Part shown: in pieces, positions 1 to 8,019 of the stretch | Layout: each line of letters starts with the position of its first letter | Position numbering within the stretch: the stretch's first letter is position 1 | DNA from: Spirochaetota bacterium | GTDB taxonomy: Bacteria > Spirochaetota > Brachyspiria > Brachyspirales > JACRPF01 | Direction of reading: 5' to 3' | Length of the DNA stretch: 64,000 nucleotides | Assembly (NCBI GenBank): GCA_038043445.1 | Contig: JBBTBY010000007.1 | Span: forward strand, 33,570 to 97,569 | The notes under the pieces: generated by a model | Databases searched by the model: none | Seen by the model: the letters and a program-made list of their open reading frames with translations, nothing else | What the model was told of the DNA's origin: nothing | Translations under genes and position numbers: made by a program

Positions 1-1549
1 TGTCGCTCCCTGCGGGGAAGGATATGCCGCGTTCGCTGCGCGTATGCGAATCGCCGCCGACAATGATGTCGCTCGGGAGCACAAAGCGGTTGGCGATGGT
101 GTGTATGATGCCTTCGCCTGCCATAAGCCCGATGCCCCCGTGATCGCGCGCGAATTTCTGGAGATAGAGCTGCGTGTTACGCTCTTCCGTCGTCGGACAT
201 TCGCTCGTATGGCACACGGACTGTATCACGAATTCGCTCTGGAAGCTTTCACCGCCCCCGATGGACTGATACTCATCATAGGTCATCGGCCCCGTGGTGT
301 CCTGCGAATAGACGCCGCGTATCTTCACTTCCACGTTCTCGCCCGTCGTCGAGAATTTCTTGCCGTCAAGCCGGTTGTACGTGAACAGTTTCTGCGTCGT
401 CGTCTGCGGCGATGCAGCGCCTTCTGTCTGCTTTACAACACGCACCGGAGCGCCGAGCTCCTTCGCGCATGCGGATGCCATGATGAATAGTTTTTTCTGC
501 GACATGTATGCATTCAGTCCGCCCGCCTTGAGCTTCATGAGCGTGAACGGCAGAAGCGGCGCGAACGGTATCTCGGTGCTCTTCGTTTCATTGACGATGA
601 TGTTCCTCGAAAGTTCGATGCGGAGCACGTCGCCTTCCGTCATGCCGTCCGTATCCGCTTTCAGCGGAATGACGCCCGAAGAGATGACGCTCATCTCATA
701 GATGGGCGCTATCGACTTTGCGATGAGCACGCCGCCCTTTTTCGACTCGGGGGCATGCGGCACGGGCGACCCTATCACTTCAAGAAGATTATACGTCGCG
801 CTTTTGCGCGATGAGCCTTCGCCGAACTGTTTCCCGCCGACCATGGCGAGCGGACCTTTCGCAGAAAGAGTTTTCCAGCGTGCGATGAAATCCTTCTGAT
901 CATCGCGTCCTTCCATGATGAACGCGGCATGGAGCGGCCTGTCCGTACGCGACGACGCGCGCTTTGACGGCGAAAGGTGATCGGTCGATATGAAATCGCC
1001 CGCTTGTATCGCGGTAACGCGTATCGTCTCCGGAAAGGGAAGATGCTTCTCCCACGAACGCTCCGCCCAGCCGAGGAGCACCGCTTTCGCTGCCGCATTC
1101 CCCTCCTTCGCGAGCGAGAAGCAGTGATCGACCGCTTCCTTGGAAATATAGAATATCTTTTCAAGCGCGTCTTTGACACGCTCTTGAGCGTCGCTCACCG
1201 CAAGGCATTTGACGAGATAGATATCCGCCGTTCCGCCGTTCATATTGATGAGCATAGCGAGCGCACGCCTGCTCTCGGTGAGATAGCACGGTTTTCCTTC
1301 AACGGATGAGTAGAGCGCTTCGGCTTTCTTCTTCGCTTCGGGAAAGCTCCCCCCGCGCACTTCATCATCGAGGAGGTGTATCAGGTCATCTGCGGATCTT
1401 TTTTCGGCCGCAGGGACGGACGACATGATCACACCGAGAACGACATCCACTTCGCTCTCGGTAAGCGGCCGCGGCGGAAGCCCCTCACGGATGCGTTCCG
1501 CGTTCCTTTCATGATACGATCTCAGTGCTTCCGCTGCCGTTGTGCTCAT
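1..1549 (-). CDS. acnB: Aconitate hydratase B, 5' portion (cut by window edge)
   Basis: Bifunctional aconitase/2-methylisocitrate dehydratase of the TCA and methylcitrate cycles, cytoplasmic, with a [4Fe-4S] cluster. About 516 residues are visible, translated by hand from the minus strand. The order fits the AcnB layout: an N-terminal helical region (about 1-160), then the swivel domain placed early, with GKQFGEGSSRKSA near residue 237 and a GGVLIAKSIAPIYEMS stretch after it, then the catalytic core, with GDSHTRSERGISFPAGSD at the window edge (about residue 496). The cluster-binding cysteines lie beyond position 1. The start ATG (1547-1549) has AAGGAG nine bases upstream. The early position of the swivel domain separates AcnB from AcnA. 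A sigma-70-like promoter and a pair of direct repeats lie just upstream. Confidence 0.9.
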   Translation of the reverse strand, partial: MSTTAAEALRSYHERNAERIREGLPPRPLTESEVDVVLGVIMSSVPAAEKRSADDLIHLLDDEVRGGSFPEAKKKAEALYSSVEGKPCYLTESRRALAMLINMNGGTADIYLVKCLAVSDAQERVKDALEKIFYISKEAVDHCFSLAKEGNAAAKAVLLGWAERSWEKHLPFPETIRVTAIQAGDFISTDHLSPSKRASSRTDRPLHAAFIMEGRDDQKDFIARWKTLSAKGPLAMVGGKQFGEGSSRKSATYNLLEVIGSPVPHAPESKKGGVLIAKSIAPIYEMSVISSGVIPLKADTDGMTEGDVLRIELSRNIIVNETKSTEIPFAPLLPFTLMKLKAGGLNAYMSQKKLFIMASACAKELGAPVRVVKQTEGAASPQTTTQKLFTYNRLDGKKFSTTGENVEVKIRGVYSQDTTGPMTYDEYQSIGGGESFQSEFVIQSVCHTSECPTTEERNTQLYLQKFARDHGGIGLMAGEGIIHTIANRFVLPSDIIVGGDSHTRSERGISFPAGSD

Positions 1550-1575
1550 GACCGTGTACTCCTTACTGGATAGAA

Positions 1576-1604
1576 ATGATATACAGAAATATCGGAAAAC
1601 GCAA
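1576..1604 (-). promoter_or_regulatory. Putative acnB promoter
   Basis: On the minus strand, TTGCGT (1599-1604) and TATCAT (1576-1581) are separated by 17 bases. Transcription would start about 20 bases before the acnB start codon. Confidence 0.5.
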
Positions 1605-1652
1605 TTCGTTCCATGCACTCAGGGGAGAGCTGCTTGCAACCCGTTCCATGCA
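1601..1652. repeat. Direct repeat pair upstream of acnB, possible operator
   Basis: Two 17-base copies, GCAATTCGTTCCATGCA (1601-1617) and GCAACCCGTTCCATGCA (1636-1652), differ at two positions and sit 35 bases apart. The first copy overlaps the -35 element of the acnB promoter, so a regulator bound here would affect acnB. No regulator is identified. Confidence 0.4.
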
Positions 1653-1743
1653 TGCCGAATGGGTCACGGAACAACAGTGCCTGAGACTGTTTACATTTCC
1701 AAAAAACATAGTAGCATAGCGGAATGAATGGGAGATGCGACGC

Positions 1744-2847
1744 ATGGGCATGAACGGACCGGTCCTTATCGTCGATGACGACGAACAGATATTGACCCTC
1801 ACCCAAGAGATACTTACCGCGAGCGGATTCACCGTCCGTGGATTCACCGATCCGGTGAAAGCGCTTACATCGCTCACCGTCGATGGTGCCGCAGCGATAA
1901 TTTCCGACATCGATATGCCCGGCATGTCCGGCATCGAATTCGGACAGAAGGTGCGCGCGATTGATGAGCACATCCCTATCGTCTTCCTCACGGGTTTTTC
2001 CACGCTTGAGTACGCAAAGGAAGCGATACGCATCGGCGCATCGGAGTTCATAGAGAAACCGGTCAAGAACATACATGCGCTCATCGAGGTAGTACGTACC
2101 GCCATACGCAAGCGCGAGGAGCGCAAGGCGCTTGAGACCGTGCACGACCTGTATCGCGCCCTGGTGCGACCCGGTGAAAGCATACAGCCAGCCGATGTGT
2201 TCTACGACCTGCAGGAATTCACCATCAAGGGCTGGGCGAAGCTCATCGAACACAAGGATGAAGAGACCGGCAATCACCTCATGCGGATCGCCCGTTATAC
2301 GGAGCTCCTCGCCAATGAGCTGTCAGCAACAACGGCGTTCTCAGGATATCTTTCACACGAATACATTCAGGACCTGAAGCTCGGGAGCATTCTCCACGAC
2401 ATCGGCAAATCGTCGGTGCCCGATACGATACTGATGAAACCGGGAAAGCTCACAGCGGAGGAATTCGTCATCATCAAGTCGCATGTGACCGTGGGCGGGA
2501 GTTTTCTTGAGACCTGCCTTACCGAATGGAAGAACAAATACCCCGACATGAAATGCTATTTCAATCTCGGTTCGCAGATAGCGAAATTCCATCATGAGCG
2601 CTGGGACGGCAGCGGGTATGCCGCGGGCCTCGCCAGGACCGACATCCCGCTTTCGGCGCGCATCGTCGCCATCGCCGACGTATACGATGCGCTTACCTCC
2701 GAACGCCCGTACAAGAAAGCGTGGCCGCATGCCGATGCGGTCGCGGAGATAATCCGTTCGTCCGAAACGCATTTCGATCCGTCCATCGTCTCGGTATTCC
2801 TTTCGATAAGCCCCAAGTTCGCCGAAATACGCAGCACGTTCAACTGA
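1744..2847 (+). CDS. Response regulator with HD-GYP-type phosphodiesterase domain
   Basis: A two-component output protein predicted to hydrolyse cyclic di-GMP. The N-terminal receiver domain (about 1-120) has the acidic DDD pocket, the phospho-acceptor Asp in SDIDMPG, and the conserved Lys in EKPVKN. The C-terminal HD-GYP domain (about 165-360) has the ETGNH entry motif, LHDIGKSSVPD with the HD pair, KFHHERWDGSGY, and the closing DVYDALTSERPYK. The GYP motif itself reads GYA (codons TAT GCC), a departure from the family signature. ATG 1744 is preferred because GGGAG lies nine bases upstream; ATG 1735 directly abuts that GGGAG. It diverges from acnB and stands alone, with no histidine kinase nearby. 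Confidence 0.88.
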   Translation: MGMNGPVLIVDDDEQILTLTQEILTASGFTVRGFTDPVKALTSLTVDGAAAIISDIDMPGMSGIEFGQKVRAIDEHIPIVFLTGFSTLEYAKEAIRIGASEFIEKPVKNIHALIEVVRTAIRKREERKALETVHDLYRALVRPGESIQPADVFYDLQEFTIKGWAKLIEHKDEETGNHLMRIARYTELLANELSATTAFSGYLSHEYIQDLKLGSILHDIGKSSVPDTILMKPGKLTAEEFVIIKSHVTVGGSFLETCLTEWKNKYPDMKCYFNLGSQIAKFHHERWDGSGYAAGLARTDIPLSARIVAIADVYDALTSERPYKKAWPHADAVAEIIRSSETHFDPSIVSVFLSISPKFAEIRSTFN

Positions 2848-2850
2848 ACA

Positions 2851-3372
2851 TCACTGCACGGTACCGAAACGGGAAAGCGGCTTGTAAATGAGCACTGCCG
2901 TCCCCACGATACGCGTTATGTTCACCGGACCGTAGCTCCTGCTGTCCTCGCTCACCGCTCGATTATCACCGAGCACGAAGACATGATCGGCGGGTATATC
3001 GAGCGTCAATGTCCCCGTTGTCGCCGATGCGTACGGCTCCCGAAGCACGATCGAATTCACCGTGACCGTACCGTCGCGTATGACGATATGATCGCCGGGA
3101 ATGCCGATGATACGCTTCACGAAATACCCGTCCTCCGCGCGCTTGCCTTCGAACACGACGATCTCGCCCCGCGTGACCGGACGCAGACCAAAGCGCGTGA
3201 GATGGTACGCCCCTTTGAAGACCAGTATCTCATCCCCGGCACATACCGAGTTCTCCATCGACCGTGACGCCACGGGGAACGGCTGGAACAAGAACATCCG
3301 AATGCATACGGCGATCATGACCGCAACGGCACCGGCCAGAGCGATCTCCGCGATGCGCCGCTGTATCGTCAT
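2851..3372 (-). CDS. lepB: Signal peptidase I
   Basis: Membrane serine protease that removes signal peptides from Sec-exported proteins. A start at 3372 gives 173 residues. There is one N-terminal membrane segment (about 8-28), then the catalytic Ser in SRSMEN (about Ser38), the general-base Lys in YFVKRIIGIPGD (about Lys86), and the conserved box GDNRAVSEDSRSYGPV near the C-terminus. The ATG overlaps the recG stop codon as ATGA, indicating translational coupling. A longer reading from 3444 would overlap recG by 76 bases and adds no conserved sequence. It is the last gene of the mlaE-mlaF-mlaD-recG-lepB operon. Confidence 0.93.
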   Translation of the reverse strand: MTIQRRIAEIALAGAVAVMIAVCIRMFLFQPFPVASRSMENSVCAGDEILVFKGAYHLTRFGLRPVTRGEIVVFEGKRAEDGYFVKRIIGIPGDHIVIRDGTVTVNSIVLREPYASATTGTLTLDIPADHVFVLGDNRAVSEDSRSYGPVNITRIVGTAVLIYKPLSRFGTVQ

Positions 3373-5420
3373 ACGGTCAGCCGTTCTGTCATACGTGCGA
3401 TCCGCTCCTCGAATTCCGGTGCGAGCCTGTCCGTTCCCGCACACAGTGCGAGCGCATCGGTACGCGCCTCGCGCATGATGCCGACATCGCGTATGATATC
3501 GCCGAGCCGGAATTCCGGCAATCCCGCCTGACGCATACCGATGAATTCACCAGGGCCCCGTATCGCAAGGTCTTCCTCCGCTATGCGGAAACCGTCGTTC
3601 GAATCCGCGAGCACGGCAAGCCGCTTTGACGCTGCATCGGTAAGTTCGCCGTGATGCACAAGATAGCAAAACCCTTCGCGGTCGCCGCGCCCCACGCGCC
3701 CGCGCATCTGATGGAGCTGCGAAAGCCCGAAACGCTCGGCACCCTCGATCACCATCGTCGTCGCGTTGGGATTATCGATGCCCACCTCGATGATGGATGT
3801 TGCAAAAAGCACCTTCACCTCGCCGCGGGAGAAGCGGCCCATGGCATCATCGCGCTCAACGCTCGTCATCCTTCCATGAACGACGGCAAGAGGGACATCG
3901 GAAAGCGTGGTCGCCCGCACGCGCTCATACTCATTGGTCAGATCGAGGAGATCGCTATCCGCCGTTTCCTCGATGAGCGGGAACACGACATATCCCTGCT
4001 CGCCTTTCTCGATGCGGTTCTTCAGGAATCGGTAGCAGTGATCACGAGCGTCCTTCCCCACATACTTCGTCCGTATCCCTTTCCTTCCGGACGGCATTTC
4101 ATCGATGACGGAAAGATCGAGCTCGCCGAAAAGCGTCATGGCGAGCGAACGCGGTATGGGCGTCGCCGTCATAAGGAGATAATCGACGTTCTTTCCCTTG
4201 GCAAGGAGCGCATTGCGCTGCGCCACGCCGAAGCGCTGCTGCTCGTCGATCACCGCAAGCCCGAGCGATGCGAATCGCACATCGTCGCTGAGGAGCGCGT
4301 GCGTCCCGACAATTATCCGCACGTCGTTGGCGGCACAGCGAGAAAGCATGCGCGCACGCTCCTCACCGGAAAGCGATCCGGTCAGAAGCCCGACCGATAT
4401 GCGATCGCCTGCCATGCCCTGTATCGTACGCATATGCTGAGCGGCAAGTATCTCCGTCGGGGCAAGGAGCGCGGTCTGATAGCCCGCTTCCGCTGCGATG
4501 AGCGCTGCAAGGAACGCCACCACGGTCTTCCCGCTCCCTACATCGCCCTGAAGGAGCCGGAACATCTGCCTGTCGGAAAGCATATCGTCGGATATCTCGG
4601 CGAGCGTATTATCCTGCGCGCGGGTAAGCCGATAGGGAAGCGATGCTGCGATGTCATCGCGGAGCTTCATGGAATGGTAGCGTTTCTCCTTGGCGAGTAC
4701 GGGTGGTCTGTTCTCACGAAGATACATGACCTGGAACGCAAGGAATTCCTCGTAGATGAGCGTACGCTTCGCCTGCTCCATACGCTTCATGTCGCGGGGG
4801 AAGTGTATCTCCGCAAGCGCATCGCCGAATGACATGAGCGAATAGCGTCCCTTCGCTTCAGGCGAGATGTCATATGAAATGGTACGCATCAGCGGAAGCT
4901 GCGACTGTATGAGCGAACGCATCTTTTTCTGCGAAAGCCCCGCCGTCAGCTCGTAGAGGGGGACAATGCGCCCGAACGTGAGTGACGCATCAGCGTCGAA
5001 TTCCACTTCGGTCACCGAACACCATACCGCATTGCGCCCGAACCGGAATTTACCGACGACATGGATCTCCGCCCCCTCGCGCGCGCCCTTGGGCATGCGG
5101 CCGGCGAAAAGCGGAAGTTCCGCCGTCATATCGCCGTCGGATACGATGAGCTTGGGCACCGAGCGGAAATTCACCGTCATCGACTCGATGGAATCGATGC
5201 GCACGCGGACGACCGAATTCTTTTCCGGCTCCGCGAGCGCTTCCCGTATCGAGGTCACCCGTGTCCTGTCCTCATAGTCGCGGGGGAAGAACGTCATAAG
5301 ATCGAGGAGCGAACGTATGTTCTTTTTCGCGAGCAGTTCCTGGAAATAGGGACCCACCCCCTTTACGAACTGTATCGGCTGTTCGGCGATCTCCCGGAAC
5401 GTCATCCTCTCATGCGGCAC
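3369..5420 (-). CDS. recG: ATP-dependent DNA helicase RecG
   Basis: Superfamily 2 helicase that remodels stalled replication forks and Holliday junctions. At 683 residues it has normal family length. The wedge/OB region covers about 60-165. The helicase core has GDVGSGKT (Walker A, near 290), a motif II reading DEQQRFG (near 393), TATPIPRS, and the C-terminal TRG-like region with QMRGRVGRG. Motif II is normally DEQH in RecG; here the His is Gln (CAG). The start is GTG at 5420, two bases after the mlaD stop; an internal ATG at 5405 is an alternative. It is co-transcribed with the upstream mla genes and coupled to lepB. Confidence 0.95.
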   Translation of the reverse strand: MPHERMTFREIAEQPIQFVKGVGPYFQELLAKKNIRSLLDLMTFFPRDYEDRTRVTSIREALAEPEKNSVVRVRIDSIESMTVNFRSVPKLIVSDGDMTAELPLFAGRMPKGAREGAEIHVVGKFRFGRNAVWCSVTEVEFDADASLTFGRIVPLYELTAGLSQKKMRSLIQSQLPLMRTISYDISPEAKGRYSLMSFGDALAEIHFPRDMKRMEQAKRTLIYEEFLAFQVMYLRENRPPVLAKEKRYHSMKLRDDIAASLPYRLTRAQDNTLAEISDDMLSDRQMFRLLQGDVGSGKTVVAFLAALIAAEAGYQTALLAPTEILAAQHMRTIQGMAGDRISVGLLTGSLSGEERARMLSRCAANDVRIIVGTHALLSDDVRFASLGLAVIDEQQRFGVAQRNALLAKGKNVDYLLMTATPIPRSLAMTLFGELDLSVIDEMPSGRKGIRTKYVGKDARDHCYRFLKNRIEKGEQGYVVFPLIEETADSDLLDLTNEYERVRATTLSDVPLAVVHGRMTSVERDDAMGRFSRGEVKVLFATSIIEVGIDNPNATTMVIEGAERFGLSQLHQMRGRVGRGDREGFCYLVHHGELTDAASKRLAVLADSNDGFRIAEEDLAIRGPGEFIGMRQAGLPEFRLGDIIRDVGIMREARTDALALCAGTDRLAPEFEERIARMTERLTV

Positions 5421-5422
5421 GA

Positions 5423-6241
5423 TTATTTTTTTTTCGTCGGCTGCGTCGTCAGCACCGTCGTCGGCTTGGCTTTGTCATCCGCGCCCTTCATGGTTATGAT
5501 GGGGTTGTCTTTCAGTTTTTCGGATATCTCGACGAAATTCTCCGTTATCTTCTGCACGTTCTTAAGCGACGCGGTTATCTCCGCCCGGGCGCGCGGATCG
5601 TTCAGGAAATATTCGAGGTTCGATGCATGCCTGAGCTTATAGGTCAGCGCCTGTACATCCCCGAGTATCAGATTGACCTTCCCGTCGGGGGCGCTCAGCA
5701 TTCGGAGCAATGTCTTGAATTCCCCTTCCGGGTCGTTTATCCATTTGGTCAACTGTGTTACATTGCCGAGGATCACATCGATGCCTTGGTTCTTCATGGT
5801 AAGATCATGTTTTTCCTTGAGCATCTGCCCGCGTTCGGTATCCGACGAAGGAAGGAAGGCATTGTTGCCGAGCCTTCGTGCATCCGGCGTGCCGGGATAC
5901 AGGATAAGCTCACCGTCCCCGAAGAGAGGTGCACTTAACACAAGGACGCTGTCCTCGCGTACGCGGTCCGCGTATTCACCATAAATGATCACCTTCGCTT
6001 CCACTTTATTCTCTTCGTTGATCCTGTATTTTATGAGTTTCCCGACGGCAAGTCCCTGGAGCGTCACGTTCATGTTTTCCTTAAGCTTGTTCGCGCTCTT
6101 GAATTCAGTTGTAAATGCGGCTTTTGACCGCCACAGCCCCTTTTGTGTCGGTATAACGATGATGAGCGACATCACGATAATGAGCGCGGCAGCGATGAAT
6201 ATCGCCACGATCTTTTCCATCCGTGAGAACGTGTATGCCAT
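5423..6241 (-). CDS. mlaD: MCE-domain lipid-transport protein (MlaD-like)
   Basis: Periplasmic substrate-binding component of an Mla-type phospholipid transport system. The 272-residue protein has an N-terminal signal anchor (about 10-30). A single MCE domain follows (about 38-125), with the pattern LQGLAVGKLIKYRI and a GDGELILYPG end. The remaining part is helical, as in longer MCE proteins. GGAGG lies ahead of the ATG. It follows the MlaE-like permease and MlaF-like ATPase genes in the same direction with short gaps, so the three very likely form one complex at the inner membrane. Confidence 0.85.
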   Translation of the reverse strand: MAYTFSRMEKIVAIFIAAALIIVMSLIIVIPTQKGLWRSKAAFTTEFKSANKLKENMNVTLQGLAVGKLIKYRINEENKVEAKVIIYGEYADRVREDSVLVLSAPLFGDGELILYPGTPDARRLGNNAFLPSSDTERGQMLKEKHDLTMKNQGIDVILGNVTQLTKWINDPEGEFKTLLRMLSAPDGKVNLILGDVQALTYKLRHASNLEYFLNDPRARAEITASLKNVQKITENFVEISEKLKDNPIITMKGADDKAKPTTVLTTQPTKKK

Positions 6242-6259
6242 TCGAACCTCCGTGAACCT

Positions 6260-7000
6260 TTATTTGAACTCGGCTAAATATTCATCTGCTTCTGCCCGCT
6301 TCTTGAACTCCTCATAACTCCCGTCAAAACAGGGGACATGGTCCTTGAAAGCGATGACACGCGCAGCGAGGAACGCAAATTCGGATACTTTGTTGCAGAC
6401 GGCAAGAACCGTGATCGGTATCCCTGAGGTGACATAGCGGCATATTTCGTTCCTGATGAGCGCATCCGCCTGCTGATCGATGCCGTCGAATACAGAATCG
6501 AGGAACAGTATCTCCGGGCTGTGTATGATCGAGCGCAGATAATTGACGAATCGCCGCTCGCGCCCGGAAAGCACATTGGGACGCGCGGTGATGATGCGGT
6601 CTTTCGTGAGCCCGAACCGCGCAACGTGCTCAATGATCTCCTTCTCTATTTCCGCATCGCTCATATTCGTGTTGTATTTACGGTGCATCGCCAGGTTCTG
6701 ATACGCCGTTCGCGACGAAAAAAGAGCATCGTCCTGGAATACGAACCCGTTCCTGCTTTTCATCTTCATGATGTCCGCTTTCGGCGACCGCACCGTGTCG
6801 ATGCCTTCGATCGTTACGCTTCCCGAACGCGGATTGTATATCCCATACGCGAGCTTAAGGAGCGTAGAAAGACCTTCGCCGCTCCCGCCGACGATGACGG
6901 TGAATGTCCCGCGCGTGAACGAAAGTGAAAGCCCGTTGAAAATGATATGTGTACCGAATCCGAAGGTAACATCCCTGAGTTCTATCACGTTATCCTGCAT
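6260..7000 (-). CDS. MlaF-like ABC ATPase with degenerate catalytic motifs
   Basis: By position and fold this is the nucleotide-binding subunit of the Mla transporter (246 residues, normal length). The key ATPase residues are replaced. Walker A reads GGSGEGLST, with Leu44 (codon CTT) where the ATP-binding Lys belongs. The signature reads LSGRE instead of LSGGQ (near 144). After the Walker B strand, FLDSVFDG has Ser in place of the catalytic Glu (near 168). The switch His is Cys in ITVLAVCNK (near 199). The Q-loop Gln (VFQDD) is kept. The frame is open throughout with good spacing to its neighbours, so it is not an obvious pseudogene. It either acts structurally, binds nucleotide without hydrolysis, or pairs with another ATPase encoded elsewhere. 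Confidence 0.82.
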   Translation of the reverse strand: MQDNVIELRDVTFGFGTHIIFNGLSLSFTRGTFTVIVGGSGEGLSTLLKLAYGIYNPRSGSVTIEGIDTVRSPKADIMKMKSRNGFVFQDDALFSSRTAYQNLAMHRKYNTNMSDAEIEKEIIEHVARFGLTKDRIITARPNVLSGRERRFVNYLRSIIHSPEILFLDSVFDGIDQQADALIRNEICRYVTSGIPITVLAVCNKVSEFAFLAARVIAFKDHVPCFDGSYEEFKKRAEADEYLAEFK

Positions 7001-7006
7001 ATGTCC

Positions 7007-7819
7007 TCAGTGTATCGACCGTGCAATATAATAGAGTACCGTGATAAGGATATTGAAGAGAAAAACCCAGAGAAAACCGCTCATGACACCGCTTTGCGCC
7101 GATATGGCGATCGCCGATGTCGAGCCGCTCGTTTTAAATCCGTAATAAACCGAAGTCACCGATACCAATGACCCGAGCACTATCCCTTTGACAAAAAGAA
7201 GAAGGATATCGCCGAATGAAAGAACGGAAAGAAAGGTATTGAGGAATGAGAGGAACGGCACTTTCGGGTTCAGTATCGAACTGATCCCGAGACCTCCGAT
7301 AATACCCACTGCCGCAAAAAGCACGGTAAGCACGAACATGGATATCATCATGCCGAGAATGCGCGGGAGAACGATAAGACGTATGGGATCGACGCCGAGC
7401 GATTCAAGCGCTTCAAGCTCATGTCCGATGACAATGGCGCCTATTTCAGCGGATATTGCGGTACCGCTCCGTGAGATGAGCACAATGGCGGTAAGGAGCG
7501 GCCCTCCCTCGCGGAGAATGACCGTAATGATGAGTCCGGCGACCATATCGGCACCGAGCAGTCCGGAAGCCATCGCCGCCGAGAAATTGATGCCGGCCCC
7601 GAGCGCGAGCGCCATGAACGCGATGAGCGGGAATGATGTCACCCCTGAAAAGTAAACCTGTTTTACCGTTTCTTCATACACGACATCGGTATCCGGCTTG
7701 TTTATCTGGAATACTTCGGCAAGCGAATATATCAAAAGCGAGAGTATACCCCCCGCCTGATCGACGAACCGCAGTGCCGGAGTTGCGATAAGGTCTTTTG
7801 CGATCGCGCGCAGCGCCAT
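7007..7819 (-). CDS. mlaE: MlaE-like lipid ABC transporter permease
   Basis: Inner-membrane permease of the Mla phospholipid transport system. With a start at 7819 the protein has 270 residues, the usual family length. It has five or so membrane segments and the family hallmark around REGGPLLTAIVLISRSGTAISAEIG, followed by ELEALESLGVDPIRLIVLPR. An upstream ATG at 7990 would add 57 residues unlike MlaE and would overlap the flaA promoter, so it is not preferred. No clear ribosome binding site precedes 7819, and a promoter-like TATAAT lies only seven bases upstream, which suggests a leaderless message. It is the first gene of a five-gene operon ending in lepB. Confidence 0.85.
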   Translation of the reverse strand: MALRAIAKDLIATPALRFVDQAGGILSLLIYSLAEVFQINKPDTDVVYEETVKQVYFSGVTSFPLIAFMALALGAGINFSAAMASGLLGADMVAGLIITVILREGGPLLTAIVLISRSGTAISAEIGAIVIGHELEALESLGVDPIRLIVLPRILGMMISMFVLTVLFAAVGIIGGLGISSILNPKVPFLSFLNTFLSVLSFGDILLLFVKGIVLGSLVSVTSVYYGFKTSGSTSAIAISAQSGVMSGFLWVFLFNILITVLYYIARSIH

Positions 7820-7826
7820 GAACGCG

Positions 7827-7854
7827 ATTATACTTTGCTGTAGTGAAAAAGCAA
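7827..7854 (-). promoter_or_regulatory. Putative mlaE operon promoter (possibly leaderless)
   Basis: Minus-strand TTGCTT (7849-7854) and TATAAT (7827-7832) are separated by 16 bases. Transcription would begin at or next to the preferred mlaE ATG (7819). Confidence 0.45.
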
Positions 7855-7950
7855 CGCGCGAATACGAGTATGCATCGGTGACCGCCCATTCGTATCGCTC
7901 CCGGGATCGGTAGTTAACATAGTGAACGCACCCATGGGCGGAAAATCCTA

Positions 7951-7979
7951 TTGACAAAAGAATAAGATTGTTGTACAGT
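7951..7979 (+). promoter_or_regulatory. flaA promoter, sigma-70 type
   Basis: TTGACA (7951-7956), a 17-base spacer, and TACAGT (7974-7979) lie 40 bases before the flaA start, which has AGGAG as ribosome binding site. The pattern is the housekeeping type; the FliA (sigma-28) pattern TAAA-GCCGATAA is not seen. The same -10 (TACAGT) is found before the barrel protein at 32545. Confidence 0.7.
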
Positions 7980-8019
7980 ACGAATCGCATTGAAAATCAT
8001 AGAATAGGAGTGCACTTTT

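Noticed and set aside
1546..2277. A 243-residue minus-strand frame opposite the HD-GYP response regulator
   Set aside because: It is antisense to clear receiver and HD-GYP motifs; the translation has no family signal.
3651..4832. A 393-residue open frame on the plus strand opposite recG
   Set aside because: It is fully antisense to recG, which has all its helicase motifs; the product has no recognisable features.
7820..7990. An N-terminal extension of MlaE starting at 7990
   Set aside because: It has no ribosome binding site, contains the flaA promoter on the other strand, and adds 57 residues not seen in MlaE-type permeases.
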